Shown here: one piece after another, positions 26,296 to 34,432 of the stretch
How the letters are laid out: the number at the start of each line of letters is the position of its first letter
Numbering within the stretch: the first letter of the stretch is position 1
Source of the DNA: Synechococcales cyanobacterium GL140_1_metabinner_5_sub
GTDB lineage: Bacteria; Cyanobacteriota; Cyanobacteriia; Cyanobacteriales; Chamaesiphonaceae
Assembly (NCBI GenBank): GCA_025359065.1
Contig: JANYHM010000054.1
Coordinates: 1 to 48,362, forward strand
Reading direction: 5' to 3'
DNA: 48,362 nt
The notes under the pieces: model-generated
Database searches by the model: none
The model's input: only the letters and a program-made list of their open reading frames with translations
What the model was told of the DNA's origin: nothing
Made by a program: the position numbers and the translations under genes

Positions 26296-28152
26296 ATGAA
26301 GAAATTTATTTTTCGTTATATCTTATTGATTGCCACCATAGCAATAATCGCCATTGGCACGATTGAGCCATCAAAAGCCCAAAGCTTGCCTGATATTAGC
26401 GTACCAAGTTGGTCAGAACCATACAAAAAACAGATCTGGACACCTCAAGGCTTAATCGCTCTGGTACTGTTTGGAGCTGGTGGGTGGTATTTAATGAGTG
26501 GAGATGGTAGCAAAAAAATAAATCGGATGGCCAGTGCTCGCTGGGCAGGAAGTTTCGAGAAATCAGCAGCTCGTAAAATAGCCATCCAGCAAATCAATGA
26601 GCGCAAGCGAGATGGTCTGACGACTTGGATTAACACTCCGATTATTACAGCGTTGGAAACGCCCAAAGAACGCGATGGCAAAATAGTAAAGCGCTACCAT
26701 ATTTCCCCGCAGCATCACACAGTTTTTATCCCTGATGGCCAGCGTGGTACAACTGTCTGTGGTGCTCCCGGAAGCGGTAAAACTTTCTCGGTAATTGATC
26801 CGATGATTCGATCGGTCATTGATCAGGGTTTTCCGATCTGCTTGTATGACTTCAAATTTCCTGGCGGCCAAGCCGAGATTCATGCTGCCTATGCTCGTAA
26901 CAAGGGTTATGATGTTCACATTTTTGCTCCTGGCTTTGAAGGCACTGAATCTTGCAATCTGTTAGATTTCCTCAAATCTGCTGATGACTCCGAGACAGCG
27001 GGACAAATTGCCAAGGTTCTGAACAGTAACTTTAGCCTTAACGCTGGTAAAGGCGGCGAAGATCCTTTCTTTCAGCTATCTGGAGATCAGTTAATTAAAG
27101 CAGTCTTGCAGCTAGCCAAACTCAGTGAGTATCCAGATTTTTTAACCTGTCAGAAAATACTGGCTTTGGATTCTTCGGATTTGATCGATCGAGTAAAAGC
27201 GGCCAATATCAGTCCCTGGGTCAAAACAAGCTGGGATCAGTTTATGTCCATGCGAGAATCCGAGAAGACAGCGGCCAGTGTGGCTGCGATCGCCTCTTTA
27301 ATGTTCACCAACTTTGTTTCACCCGATATCCTGCCCTGCCTCTGTGGCAAATCTACAATTCCGCTAGATCTTGAAGGTAAAAAGATGATCATTTTTGGCA
27401 TGGATCAAAATCGGCGGGATATCATTGGGCCAATTTTGGCCACTGTGCTACACATGATCGTGACTAGAAATATTGCCAAAAAGCGGGTTGATCCATTGGC
27501 GGTGTTTTTAGATGAGCTACCGACTTTATCATTGCCTTCTTTAGTAAACTGGCTAAATGAAAGTCGATCTGCTGGCTTTTGCGGTGTTTTGGGGTATCAA
27601 AATATGACGCAATTAGAGAAAGCCTATGGCAAAGAAAATTCACGGGCGATCTTGTCGGGCTGTAACACCAAGTTCATTTTTAACCCTGGGGAATATGAGT
27701 CGGCCAAATATTTCTCAGATTATTTGGGGGATGAGGAGGTAAAGTACAAGCAGAAAAGTCGATCGAACAGTAAAGGTGGTGGTAGTACTAGCACCTCAGA
27801 CCAAGACAAAACTAAAAAGCTCTTTTCACCAGAAGAGTTTCTCAAGCTGCCAGCAGGTGACTGCATCTTTATTAATCCGGCCTATGCCAATAAAAATGAG
27901 GCAAGTGTACCCATCAAGCTGAAAGTGGAGGTGGGGGATGGTGAAATGCAGCGCCGTGCCTATGGAGAGAAAAACTTTAATTCAGTCATAGAAAGGCTTA
28001 AACATCATTTACAGCATCCGCAAATTACCAGCGAAGATATCCAAAAGCGCGTTGTCGCTATACAGAAAATAATTCCTTCGGAGAGCGAAAAAAAGGAAAT
28101 GACAATTCAAGGGATAGGAGAAGTGTGTGATGATATAGTTTTTGATGTGTAG
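26296..28152 (+). CDS. VirD4/TraG-like type IV coupling ATPase
   Basis: A 618-aa protein with an N-terminal membrane region (FIFRYILLIATIAIIAIGTI, then TPQGLIALVLFGAGGWYLM) and a VirD4/TraG-type motor domain. Walker A is GAPGSGKT near residue 155; Walker B is VFLDELPTLSLPSL near 398; the substrate-side block GVLGYQNMTQLEKAYG lies near 430, followed by TKFIFNPGEYESAKYFSDYLG. Coupling proteins of this type feed DNA or protein to a type IV secretion channel. The frame also opens at GTG 26158, but ATG 26296 starts directly before the hydrophobic segment; neither has a good ribosome binding site. No relaxase or other secretion gene is recognisable nearby, so its partners must be elsewhere or absent. 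Confidence 0.85.
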   Translation: MKKFIFRYILLIATIAIIAIGTIEPSKAQSLPDISVPSWSEPYKKQIWTPQGLIALVLFGAGGWYLMSGDGSKKINRMASARWAGSFEKSAARKIAIQQINERKRDGLTTWINTPIITALETPKERDGKIVKRYHISPQHHTVFIPDGQRGTTVCGAPGSGKTFSVIDPMIRSVIDQGFPICLYDFKFPGGQAEIHAAYARNKGYDVHIFAPGFEGTESCNLLDFLKSADDSETAGQIAKVLNSNFSLNAGKGGEDPFFQLSGDQLIKAVLQLAKLSEYPDFLTCQKILALDSSDLIDRVKAANISPWVKTSWDQFMSMRESEKTAASVAAIASLMFTNFVSPDILPCLCGKSTIPLDLEGKKMIIFGMDQNRRDIIGPILATVLHMIVTRNIAKKRVDPLAVFLDELPTLSLPSLVNWLNESRSAGFCGVLGYQNMTQLEKAYGKENSRAILSGCNTKFIFNPGEYESAKYFSDYLGDEEVKYKQKSRSNSKGGGSTSTSDQDKTKKLFSPEEFLKLPAGDCIFINPAYANKNEASVPIKLKVEVGDGEMQRRAYGEKNFNSVIERLKHHLQHPQITSEDIQKRVVAIQKIIPSESEKKEMTIQGIGEVCDDIVFDV

Positions 28153-28309
28153 GGCATTCTATGAGTATTGAAGATAAAATAAGCAGTAAGATGCTTCTTC
28201 TGCTATGTTCATATGCCTACTCTATTCTCGCTGGAAGATTCAAACGTACTTCCAGGGATCTGCTTAAACACCCGTCAAGATGTACAAAACATTTTACTGG
28301 AGGTAAAAT

Positions 28310-28984
28310 ATGTCCCCAAATCCTTACTTCTTTATGCTATTTGATCTAAAAAGATACAGAGAGATAGAGCCTGTTATTAATGATGTACTCAATCAGAGCG
28401 TTAATGCTGATAAACTAAAACCATTGTTACAAGAGGCTGTCAATATTATTGAATCTGATGAATTCAAGAAGTATAACGATAAATCAACGAAAGATGAGTT
28501 TTGGGCGTTTCAGTCTATGATAAATTTAATCAACGAGGGTAGATTTATAGAATGGATAGAGAAAGAATATGATGAAATAAATGAGGAGTATCCAGAGAAT
28601 ATTGCATTTGATTTAATTACAATATTATGCTGTCCAAAATATCAACTTTTTTGTTATGAGGAACTTCCTCAGTCAGAAACTACCATTGATTATATATATA
28701 CAATGGACTCTTTCTTTGGAGATGATATTTACAGTATTCTTGAAAAAACTGGCGTTGAGAAATTGCCTTATAAAAGAGGTGCGTGCTTTTTCAATACTCG
28801 TCAACTTGCCAAATTCAGTAAAATTATTAGTGATGATTACGAGCTACTACGTGATCCAGAAAATTCTTTTGAAGATCTGGAAAGACAACTTAAAATGGTT
28901 GATTTCTATGAGCGAATAATTAATTTATTGAAACTAACAAGTCCCAGTCTTACTATACTCAATTATTTTTGCCTTGTGCGGTAA
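28310..28984 (+). CDS. Unrecognised acidic AT-rich protein
   Basis: A 224-aa protein of no family I recognise. It has a strong ribosome binding site (GGAGG at 28299-28303, 6 nt before ATG 28310). The product is acidic and mostly helical, with a cysteine pair in ITILCCPKYQLFC and acidic helices (EWIEKEYDEINEEYPENI, DPENSFEDLERQLKM). Base composition is clearly more AT-rich than the neighbouring backbone and CGATCG words are absent, suggesting recent transfer. Acidic proteins of this size are often immunity proteins, but nothing here proves that. It lies inside the transposon-like unit, between the VirD4-like gene and the 437-aa gene. Confidence 0.6.
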   Translation: MSPNPYFFMLFDLKRYREIEPVINDVLNQSVNADKLKPLLQEAVNIIESDEFKKYNDKSTKDEFWAFQSMINLINEGRFIEWIEKEYDEINEEYPENIAFDLITILCCPKYQLFCYEELPQSETTIDYIYTMDSFFGDDIYSILEKTGVEKLPYKRGACFFNTRQLAKFSKIISDDYELLRDPENSFEDLERQLKMVDFYERIINLLKLTSPSLTILNYFCLVR

Positions 28985-29125
28985 ATCAAGCTAGGACAAT
29001 TTGTGGGTGAAATCTTAAAAATGTCTCTAAGCTGGGATAATTTCACTATGTGTAAAGCGATTCACTCAAATAAATCTGGAATGTTATTTTGTATTACTCA
29101 ATAATTTTAAGGAGCATGAAAATAC

Positions 29126-30439
29126 ATGTTTAGTTCAAGTTTGAATTGGCCAATCGAAGTTGCTGGTAAGTTCGATCGTGAAAAATACGACATAGCAGAA
29201 AGTGTTATTGCAGAATTAGAGGCAGATACCTCTTGGCCAATTAAAGAGGTTGTGGATATAACGGCTGCTGGTACTGGTACTGTTGAGAATCCACGTAATT
29301 CACGCCTGCATTATAGACAACTACAGGGCTTAGCAAGAATCGGTCAGCTCAACAATAACAACGAAAAAGGTGAAGGCGCGATAGATAACCTGCGAGGGTT
29401 ATGGGGAGAAGCGATAGCTTTAACAGATTTCCGGTCTTATCCTGGTGTTGTTGTTTATGAGCCAGTCCGCCAACTTGCGGTATTTGAGCAAAGCATTGGG
29501 TCCGCATTAATTCCTGGATATCAAGGAAATATTTTAAAGGCATTTGGTGATAAGACCCCCGATATATTAGCCGTTCAAGGACAATTTGAGGTTCCAGGAG
29601 GTTTTATTGCTCCTACTCTAAGCAACCTAGTTAACCCAAATAATGTATCCCAAGTTTTTGATCAGCCCTACCCCGATAAAATTCTAGTAACTGCTATCGA
29701 AGTAACAACAGCTAATAGTCGTAAATTAATAAATACAAAATCCAATAATCTTGCTAGTTTTAATAATCCATTTATAGGTGACCGGAACAAAGTTTTTGTT
29801 CCTATTTTATATGTGGATAAAGATGAATTTAACAAATTGCTTAATAAGCAAGAAATAGTTGATAGAATGAGCAGCGTTGGCGGGTATGTTATGCTAAAGC
29901 GCGATTTACGGGAAAATGCTTCCAGTCTTGCAAACAATACGGCAGCAATAATTACAAACAGAGTCCAAGCACTGTCAAATCAGAGCAGTAATAATATACA
30001 GAATGATAAACCTGCACACATTGCCAAAAGCCCAGCAGTCGTTGCAGAAAAAACACTTCAGCCTCGTAAAACTATCCGAGCCAACACCGAGAATTTACCC
30101 GTCATAGATAAATTAGATGCTCAGGAAAATCCTACTGGCCAGCCTAATTATCAGCTAATCGTGTCTAAGATTATGGCAAAATCAGCAAAATACACACCAT
30201 TAGGACTAGATGTTAGGAATGAAAAAGATTTGAATGTAGCGATCGCCATTACCAGCAAAGTTGGTGGTTGGGATCTAGAACAGATTATGCAAGAATCTCC
30301 TGCTGGTCAAAATCTGTCCCCAGAGAAGAAAGCAGCTTGGATCGGAGGTCTAACTAGTAAAGCAAATGACTTGATGCAGCCTAAAACAGTAGCATCTAAT
30401 ACGCAAGATAAAATATCAAAGCCACAAATGGAAAGATAA
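29126..30439 (+). CDS. Unrecognised 437-aa protein, possibly nuclease-like
   Basis: Family not recognised. Start ATG 29126 has AAGGAG 11 nt upstream; an ATG at 29116 opens only a five-codon frame. The N-terminal ~270 residues contain NLRGLWGEAIALTDF, KTPDILAVQGQFEV and ILVTAIEVTTANSRKL. This order of E, PD and ExT recalls a PD-(D/E)XK-like nuclease core with the lysine replaced, but the match is only by pattern. Residues about 275-345 are a disordered N/K/A-rich linker, followed by a small helical C-terminal domain (YQLIVSKIMAKSAKYTPLG, GGWDLEQIMQESPAGQNL) and a polar tail. It is the last gene of the transposon-like unit, 30 bp from the right inverted repeat. Confidence 0.6.
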   Translation: MFSSSLNWPIEVAGKFDREKYDIAESVIAELEADTSWPIKEVVDITAAGTGTVENPRNSRLHYRQLQGLARIGQLNNNNEKGEGAIDNLRGLWGEAIALTDFRSYPGVVVYEPVRQLAVFEQSIGSALIPGYQGNILKAFGDKTPDILAVQGQFEVPGGFIAPTLSNLVNPNNVSQVFDQPYPDKILVTAIEVTTANSRKLINTKSNNLASFNNPFIGDRNKVFVPILYVDKDEFNKLLNKQEIVDRMSSVGGYVMLKRDLRENASSLANNTAAIITNRVQALSNQSSNNIQNDKPAHIAKSPAVVAEKTLQPRKTIRANTENLPVIDKLDAQENPTGQPNYQLIVSKIMAKSAKYTPLGLDVRNEKDLNVAIAITSKVGGWDLEQIMQESPAGQNLSPEKKAAWIGGLTSKANDLMQPKTVASNTQDKISKPQMER

Positions 30440-30469
30440 AGCTATTTGTCGCGGGAAGCAAGTATTGCC

Positions 30470-30497
30470 CACAAAGTTTTTGAATTTGGAATTGCTG
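30470..30497 (+). repeat. Right terminal inverted repeat
   Basis: Begins CACAAAGTTTTTGAATTTGG and ends AATTGCTG. It matches the complement of 25892-25919 at 26 of 28 positions. Confidence 0.8.
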
Positions 30498-30506
30498 CTC
30501 TGAATC
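30498..30506 (+). repeat. Right target-site duplication CTCTGAATC
   Basis: Nine bases directly outside the right terminal repeat, identical to 25883-25891. Confidence 0.75.
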
Positions 30507-30531
30507 TGTAAAAGTTAACGATCGAGCAAAC

Positions 30532-30566
30532 AACACCAGCGTACATATATGCCACTGGTGTTTTTG
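30532..30566 (+). terminator. Hairpin with T-run after the 437-aa gene
   Basis: AACACCAG (30532-30539) pairs with CTGGTGTT (30555-30562) and is followed by more Ts. It lies outside the transposon-like unit and just before the convergent phoH stop, so it can end plus-strand transcripts leaving the unit. Confidence 0.6.
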
Positions 30567-30573
30567 AGACTGA

Positions 30574-31527
30574 TTAAATCTCGTGTCGATCGTAGGCGCT
30601 CACAATTCTCTCGACCAAAGGATGACGCACCACATCCGTAGCAGATAGATAGCAAAAAGCAATCCCATCTACCCCCGTCAAAACCTTCCTGGCCATTGAT
30701 AGCCCAGAAGTTTGATGACTCGGTAAATCTGTTTGAGTCACATCGCCAGTCACCACCATCTTCGATCGAAAACCCAAACGAGTCAGCACCATCTTCATTT
30801 GCGAAGTAGTAGTATTCTGCGCTTCATCCACAATCACAAAGGCATTACTCAGGGTTCGACCGCGCATATAAGCCAAAGGAGCTACTTCGATCGTACCCTT
30901 TTCCATCATGCCAGGAATTTTCTCGGCATCAATAAACTCATAGAGCGCATCATACAGAGGCCGCAAAAACGGATCAATTTTTTGCTGCAAATCTCCCGGC
31001 AAAAAGCCCAGCTTTTCGCCAGCTTCCACTGCTGGTCTAGTAAGTACCAACCGCTCGCAGTCACCGCGCAGCAATGCTTGCACAGCCATCACCGCCGCCA
31101 AATAGGTTTTGCCAGTACCTGCTGGCCCAATGCAAAATGTCAGGTCATTGTGACGAATATCCCGGATATAACGCCCCTGTGCCAGAGTTTTTGCTCTGAT
31201 TTTATCGCCGCGCCGACTAGTGGCTAATACCTGTTCTTGCAGGCCGCGAAATTCTTCTTGATGGCCATGCTCGATCGATTCACTAGCGGCTCGAATATCT
31301 ACTCGGCCTACTTTTCTGCCGGTTTGCCAGATCGATCGCAGAGCTTCAATGATGGCAATAGTGCGATCGACTGTTTCTTCGGAACCATCAATGTATAAAT
31401 CTTGGCCACGCAATACTAGTTTGGCACCAGTTATTTGATGGAGGGTCTTGAAATTTTCTTCCTGCATACCCACGAGGGCAACAGCACTATCAATATTCGG
31501 CAGACTGAAAACTCTGGCCTCTGTCAT
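30574..31527 (-). CDS. phoH: PhoH-like ATPase
   Basis: A 317-aa PhoH-family P-loop ATPase. It has the N-terminal KH-like segment (NFKTLHQITGAKLVLRGQDL), Walker A GPAGTGKT near residue 137, RPAVEAGEKLGFLPGDLQQK, Walker B FVIVDEAQNTT, and TGDVTQTDLP. PhoH proteins are cytosolic ATPases associated with RNA metabolism and phosphate stress; the exact role is unclear. Start chosen at ATG 31527 (MTEARVF), since homologues begin similarly; the frame also opens at ATG 31551. Confidence 0.92.
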   Translation of the reverse strand: MTEARVFSLPNIDSAVALVGMQEENFKTLHQITGAKLVLRGQDLYIDGSEETVDRTIAIIEALRSIWQTGRKVGRVDIRAASESIEHGHQEEFRGLQEQVLATSRRGDKIRAKTLAQGRYIRDIRHNDLTFCIGPAGTGKTYLAAVMAVQALLRGDCERLVLTRPAVEAGEKLGFLPGDLQQKIDPFLRPLYDALYEFIDAEKIPGMMEKGTIEVAPLAYMRGRTLSNAFVIVDEAQNTTTSQMKMVLTRLGFRSKMVVTGDVTQTDLPSHQTSGLSMARKVLTGVDGIAFCYLSATDVVRHPLVERIVSAYDRHEI

Positions 31528-31571
31528 TAAGTCAATCTTTGAAGTGAACATTACTAATCTATCTCATATAG

Positions 31572-31606
31572 CAAGAGGGGCAAAGCTCATTGCTCTGCCC
31601 CTCTTG
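31572..31606 (-). terminator. Strong hairpin between phoH and the secreted-protein gene
   Basis: CAAGAGGGGCA pairs with TGCCCCTCTTG over 11 bp around a short loop. It lies 24 bp after the stop of the minus-strand gene at 31630 and 45 bp upstream of the phoH start. The T-tract is weak, so it may be a terminator for the 207-aa gene or an mRNA-stabilising hairpin. Confidence 0.6.
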
Positions 31607-31629
31607 TTGATTTGCTCGTTCTTTAGAAC

Positions 31630-32253
31630 TTAGCCGCTAGCTAAGAGCTTAGTGAGCAATACTTGGGCAGCTTTTTGGCCAGCGGGCATACTTTGTAAAA
31701 CGCTTTCTAAATCACTGACTGGCTTCTCAGTAACATTAGCCTTAGTAACTAGGGAGCTAATGTAGGTGTTGTAGTTGCCAGCAGCAGCAGTCAACACGGT
31801 AGGGTTGATGGTGCCATTGTTACCAATCAAGCCGCGCATACTGCTAGCTAATGCTTGGGCCGTATCGCCGCCACCTAAAGCCGTAACCACAGCAGCTAAA
31901 GCTGGAGTGTCAGAACCAGGAGCAGAAGCAGATAGATCAAGCAATGCTTGAGCGACTACTGGATCAACTGCCACTGTGTTACCGCCAACCGATTGAGAAC
32001 CACTAATGCTGGAAGCAGTGAGAGTAGCACCAACTGAGTTAACTCTGGACTGAATTTCTGGAGCAAAGCTGGCTGAGTTTTTAGTACCGGGCACAGTGCC
32101 GCTGCCAATAACACCGCTGACTGGTCCACTATTGTTGGGGGCGTTGCCGCCTACGTCATAAAGGCCAGCATTGGGAGCTGCTTGAGCGACATTTGCTAAA
32201 GGCAAAATGCCAGCAATGGCAGCAACAATTGACAAGATTTTTTGGTTGTTCAT
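31630..32253 (-). CDS. Secreted protein of unknown function
   Basis: A 207-aa protein with a clear signal peptide, KILSIVAAIAGILPLANVAQA, with cleavage after AQA. The mature part is rich in Gly, Ser, Ala and Asn (VSGVIGSGTVPGT, SSISGSQSVGGNT), then helical (PALAAVVTALGGGDTAQAL). It contains no cysteine. No catalytic motif or known domain is recognised. It follows the SLH-barrel protein gene on the same strand after 81 bp that contain a 9-bp hairpin, so both may be expressed together as envelope proteins. Confidence 0.7.
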   Translation of the reverse strand: MNNQKILSIVAAIAGILPLANVAQAAPNAGLYDVGGNAPNNSGPVSGVIGSGTVPGTKNSASFAPEIQSRVNSVGATLTASSISGSQSVGGNTVAVDPVVAQALLDLSASAPGSDTPALAAVVTALGGGDTAQALASSMRGLIGNNGTINPTVLTAAAGNYNTYISSLVTKANVTEKPVSDLESVLQSMPAGQKAAQVLLTKLLASG

Positions 32254-32290
32254 TGGTAGACCGAAAGTAATTTACACAAGTTTTGCGATT

Positions 32291-32316
32291 TCCCGTTCTC
32301 AACAATTAGAACGGGA
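32291..32316 (-). terminator. Hairpin between the SLH gene and the secreted-protein gene
   Basis: TCCCGTTCT and AGAACGGGA form a perfect 9-bp stem with an 8-nt loop. No T-run follows on the minus strand, so it could be a weak terminator, an attenuator, or an mRNA end-protecting stem for the SLH-protein transcript. Confidence 0.45.
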
Positions 32317-32334
32317 TAATTCATTAGAGGAAAT

Positions 32335-34197
32335 CTAGAAGCGGATACCGATACCACCACCAATACCAAAGCGGCTGCTGGGGCTAGCACTATCACCAGC
32401 GATATCTAGCAGTGATGGAGTAACTTGGAGACCTACGTTGTCACCTAGTTTGAAGGTAATCGGTAGACCGATGCTGAAGTTCCGACCGTTATAGTCAGCG
32501 GCTAAAGCAAAGTTCTCAGAAGCCCGGAAGCCAAGTGACCCAAAGACATTAGTGCTTTGGGTGTCAGCAATAATGCTGCCAAAGTTCCGGAAACGACCAT
32601 TACCAGCTCCAACAGAAGCGGTGAAATTGCTAGTATCACCCAAAGGTAAAACGCCAGTTACTACGCCGTAAATTGTGCTGCCCGGTTCGTTGACAGAAGC
32701 ATTGTAGTTGGTGCTAATAGCATTTTCGTAGCCCACTGCTGCCGAGACATTATCGCCTAAGAGCTTGTGCAGCTTGAAATTGACGTTACCTCGATCGAGA
32801 AAGCGAGTATTGCTGCTCAAGGAGCTGCTGTAGGAAGCTTCTAAACCAACGAGGTTACGAGCATCACCCAAACCAATACCGGCACCAATACCTACTGAAT
32901 CTAAGTTACCAATTGAACGACCAGCGGCTGGAATTTTATCTTGATAGCCAGCGGCGATGAAGAAGTCACCCCAATTCGCGCCAAAGCCACTAGGTGTGGT
33001 AAGACCACCAACGGGAGCATTTACTGGAGCTGGAGCAGAGGCTTCTAATACAGGAGGAATTGCTGGAATACTTACCCTGCCCAATACGTCTGGCTCAGTC
33101 AATCTGGCGATCGGTGGTGGTGGAGTTGGAGTGCAGTTAACAATGTATTTTTGGGCTGGGCTGTCATCAGGAAGCTTAGGCAGTCTGTCAGCAGCTACCA
33201 AAGTTTGGTGAAGGAATGCAGCTACGTCAGAGCGAGTTGCTTCGCCAGTTGGATTAAAGTTACGACCTTCTGGGTAAGAAACACTTACAGCCACACAGCG
33301 TTGAGCGGCAGCTACTAGCGCATTACGACCAAACACCGGCACTTGAGGAGTATCGGAAAACAGCTCATCAATATTAGCAGCAGTGCCATTGGCCTGAAGC
33401 TTAGTACCGTTTACCAAAGACACCAAAGATTCAATCCGTTTGATGTTGTCAGCAGGACGGAAAGTACCGCCTGGATCTCCAGCCAAAAAGCCGATCGAAG
33501 TAGCTTTAGCGATCGCGTCAGCAGCCCAATAGCCTCGGGGTACATCCCGGAAAGTTTTCGTAGAATTAACCTCAGGAGCATCAGGGAAGGCTCTTCTGAT
33601 CAAAGCGGCAAACTCAGCCCGTGTTACGGGTTGATCTGGGCGGAAAGTGCCATCTTTATAGCCAGCAATAATTCCTTTGTCGGTCAGAACTCTGATGAAT
33701 GGCTCTGCCCAGTTACCAGAAATGTCGCTTAAGCTCGCTACGCCATCTTGCTTGGTACCAGGATCAGTCGTTGCGTCAGGAGTTTTTTGATTTTCTTTTG
33801 GAGCAGTGGTTTCACCGGCAGGTGCTACAGGCTGAACTTCAGGAGCCTTTTCGGATGGCTTGCTGTCGTTCTTTGGCGCAGTGGTTTCGGTCGCAGGTGC
33901 TACAGAAAATTGTGGTGTAACAGTGTCATCAACTTGGGGTGCTGCAACCTGAGCGACCAAAGACTTTGCTGGCTGCTGCTTACTACTCTTTAGCGAAGTA
34001 GTCTGAGCAATTTGAGGTACAAGATTTACGCTGTGATCAATTTCAAACAGATCCGAAGTGTCTTTGGCTACGGCTGACTTCAGTGTGCTGGGCTTAGTAT
34101 TGGACTGCGCTAAAGCAGTGGCACTGTTGGAAAGCAATGCGGTACCTAGTAACAAGCCAATAAAACTTGCTTTGGTTTTTAATTTGTTGTGAGTCAT
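32335..34197 (-). CDS. SLH-domain outer-membrane beta-barrel protein
   Basis: A 620-aa envelope protein with signal peptide SFIGLLLGTALLSNSATALA. It has a low-complexity linker in which PVAPAGETTAPKE and SVAPATETTAPKN recur (residues about 80-150), two clear S-layer homology repeats (DISGNWAEPFIRVL...GYKDGTFRPDQPVTRAEFAAL; FRDVPRGYWAADAI...GTFRPADNIKRIE) and a third degenerate one. The C-terminal ~250 residues have alternating beta-strand character and end with GIGGGIGIRF, a terminal aromatic residue typical of outer-membrane barrels. In cyanobacteria the SLH part binds the peptidoglycan-linked polymer. The start is taken at ATG 34197; an upstream in-frame codon at 34212 is less likely. Confidence 0.85.
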   Translation of the reverse strand: MTHNKLKTKASFIGLLLGTALLSNSATALAQSNTKPSTLKSAVAKDTSDLFEIDHSVNLVPQIAQTTSLKSSKQQPAKSLVAQVAAPQVDDTVTPQFSVAPATETTAPKNDSKPSEKAPEVQPVAPAGETTAPKENQKTPDATTDPGTKQDGVASLSDISGNWAEPFIRVLTDKGIIAGYKDGTFRPDQPVTRAEFAALIRRAFPDAPEVNSTKTFRDVPRGYWAADAIAKATSIGFLAGDPGGTFRPADNIKRIESLVSLVNGTKLQANGTAANIDELFSDTPQVPVFGRNALVAAAQRCVAVSVSYPEGRNFNPTGEATRSDVAAFLHQTLVAADRLPKLPDDSPAQKYIVNCTPTPPPPIARLTEPDVLGRVSIPAIPPVLEASAPAPVNAPVGGLTTPSGFGANWGDFFIAAGYQDKIPAAGRSIGNLDSVGIGAGIGLGDARNLVGLEASYSSSLSSNTRFLDRGNVNFKLHKLLGDNVSAAVGYENAISTNYNASVNEPGSTIYGVVTGVLPLGDTSNFTASVGAGNGRFRNFGSIIADTQSTNVFGSLGFRASENFALAADYNGRNFSIGLPITFKLGDNVGLQVTPSLLDIAGDSASPSSRFGIGGGIGIRF

Positions 34198-34432
34198 GAT
34201 ATTTCGATACACTCCCCTGTGCAGTGGTATTATTCTTTCTTGCCATATCCTAATTGTGTGTAGGATAAATGAACCTTCATTAGTACTTAAAATTCAAGAA
34301 AAAACGTTAAGACCTGAGAGACGCTGGTGCGTCAGCCGAAGTTCCATTCAATTATAGACTGTAACGTGAGCTGTGCGATACTGTAATACTCGTAACCCAC
34401 TAGTCCAACGTATTTCAGGAGATTTTAGAACC

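Larger units (their letters stand above)
25892..30497. mobile_element. Transposon-like unit with terminal inverted repeats and 9-bp target duplication
   Basis: A 4606-bp segment bounded by imperfect 28-bp inverted repeats (26 of 28 matching) at 25892-25919 and 30470-30497. Directly outside the repeats the 9-mer CTCTGAATC occurs on both sides in direct orientation (25883-25891 and 30498-30506), the footprint of transposition. Inside are a VirD4-like ATPase gene, an AT-rich unrecognised gene and a 437-aa unrecognised gene, all on the plus strand. No DDE, tyrosine, serine or HUH recombinase is recognisable. CGATCG words are sparse in the middle part. I infer movement as one unit, perhaps by a transposase acting in trans. 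Confidence 0.75.

Noticed and set aside
28161-28349. 62-codon open frame just after the VirD4-like gene
   Set aside because: No ribosome binding site, no recognisable product, and it overlaps the well-signalled start of the 224-aa gene by 40 bp.
33343-33732. 129-codon frame antisense to the SLH-protein gene
   Set aside because: It lies fully inside a clearly coding gene on the other strand and its translation has no domain character; it is a shadow frame.
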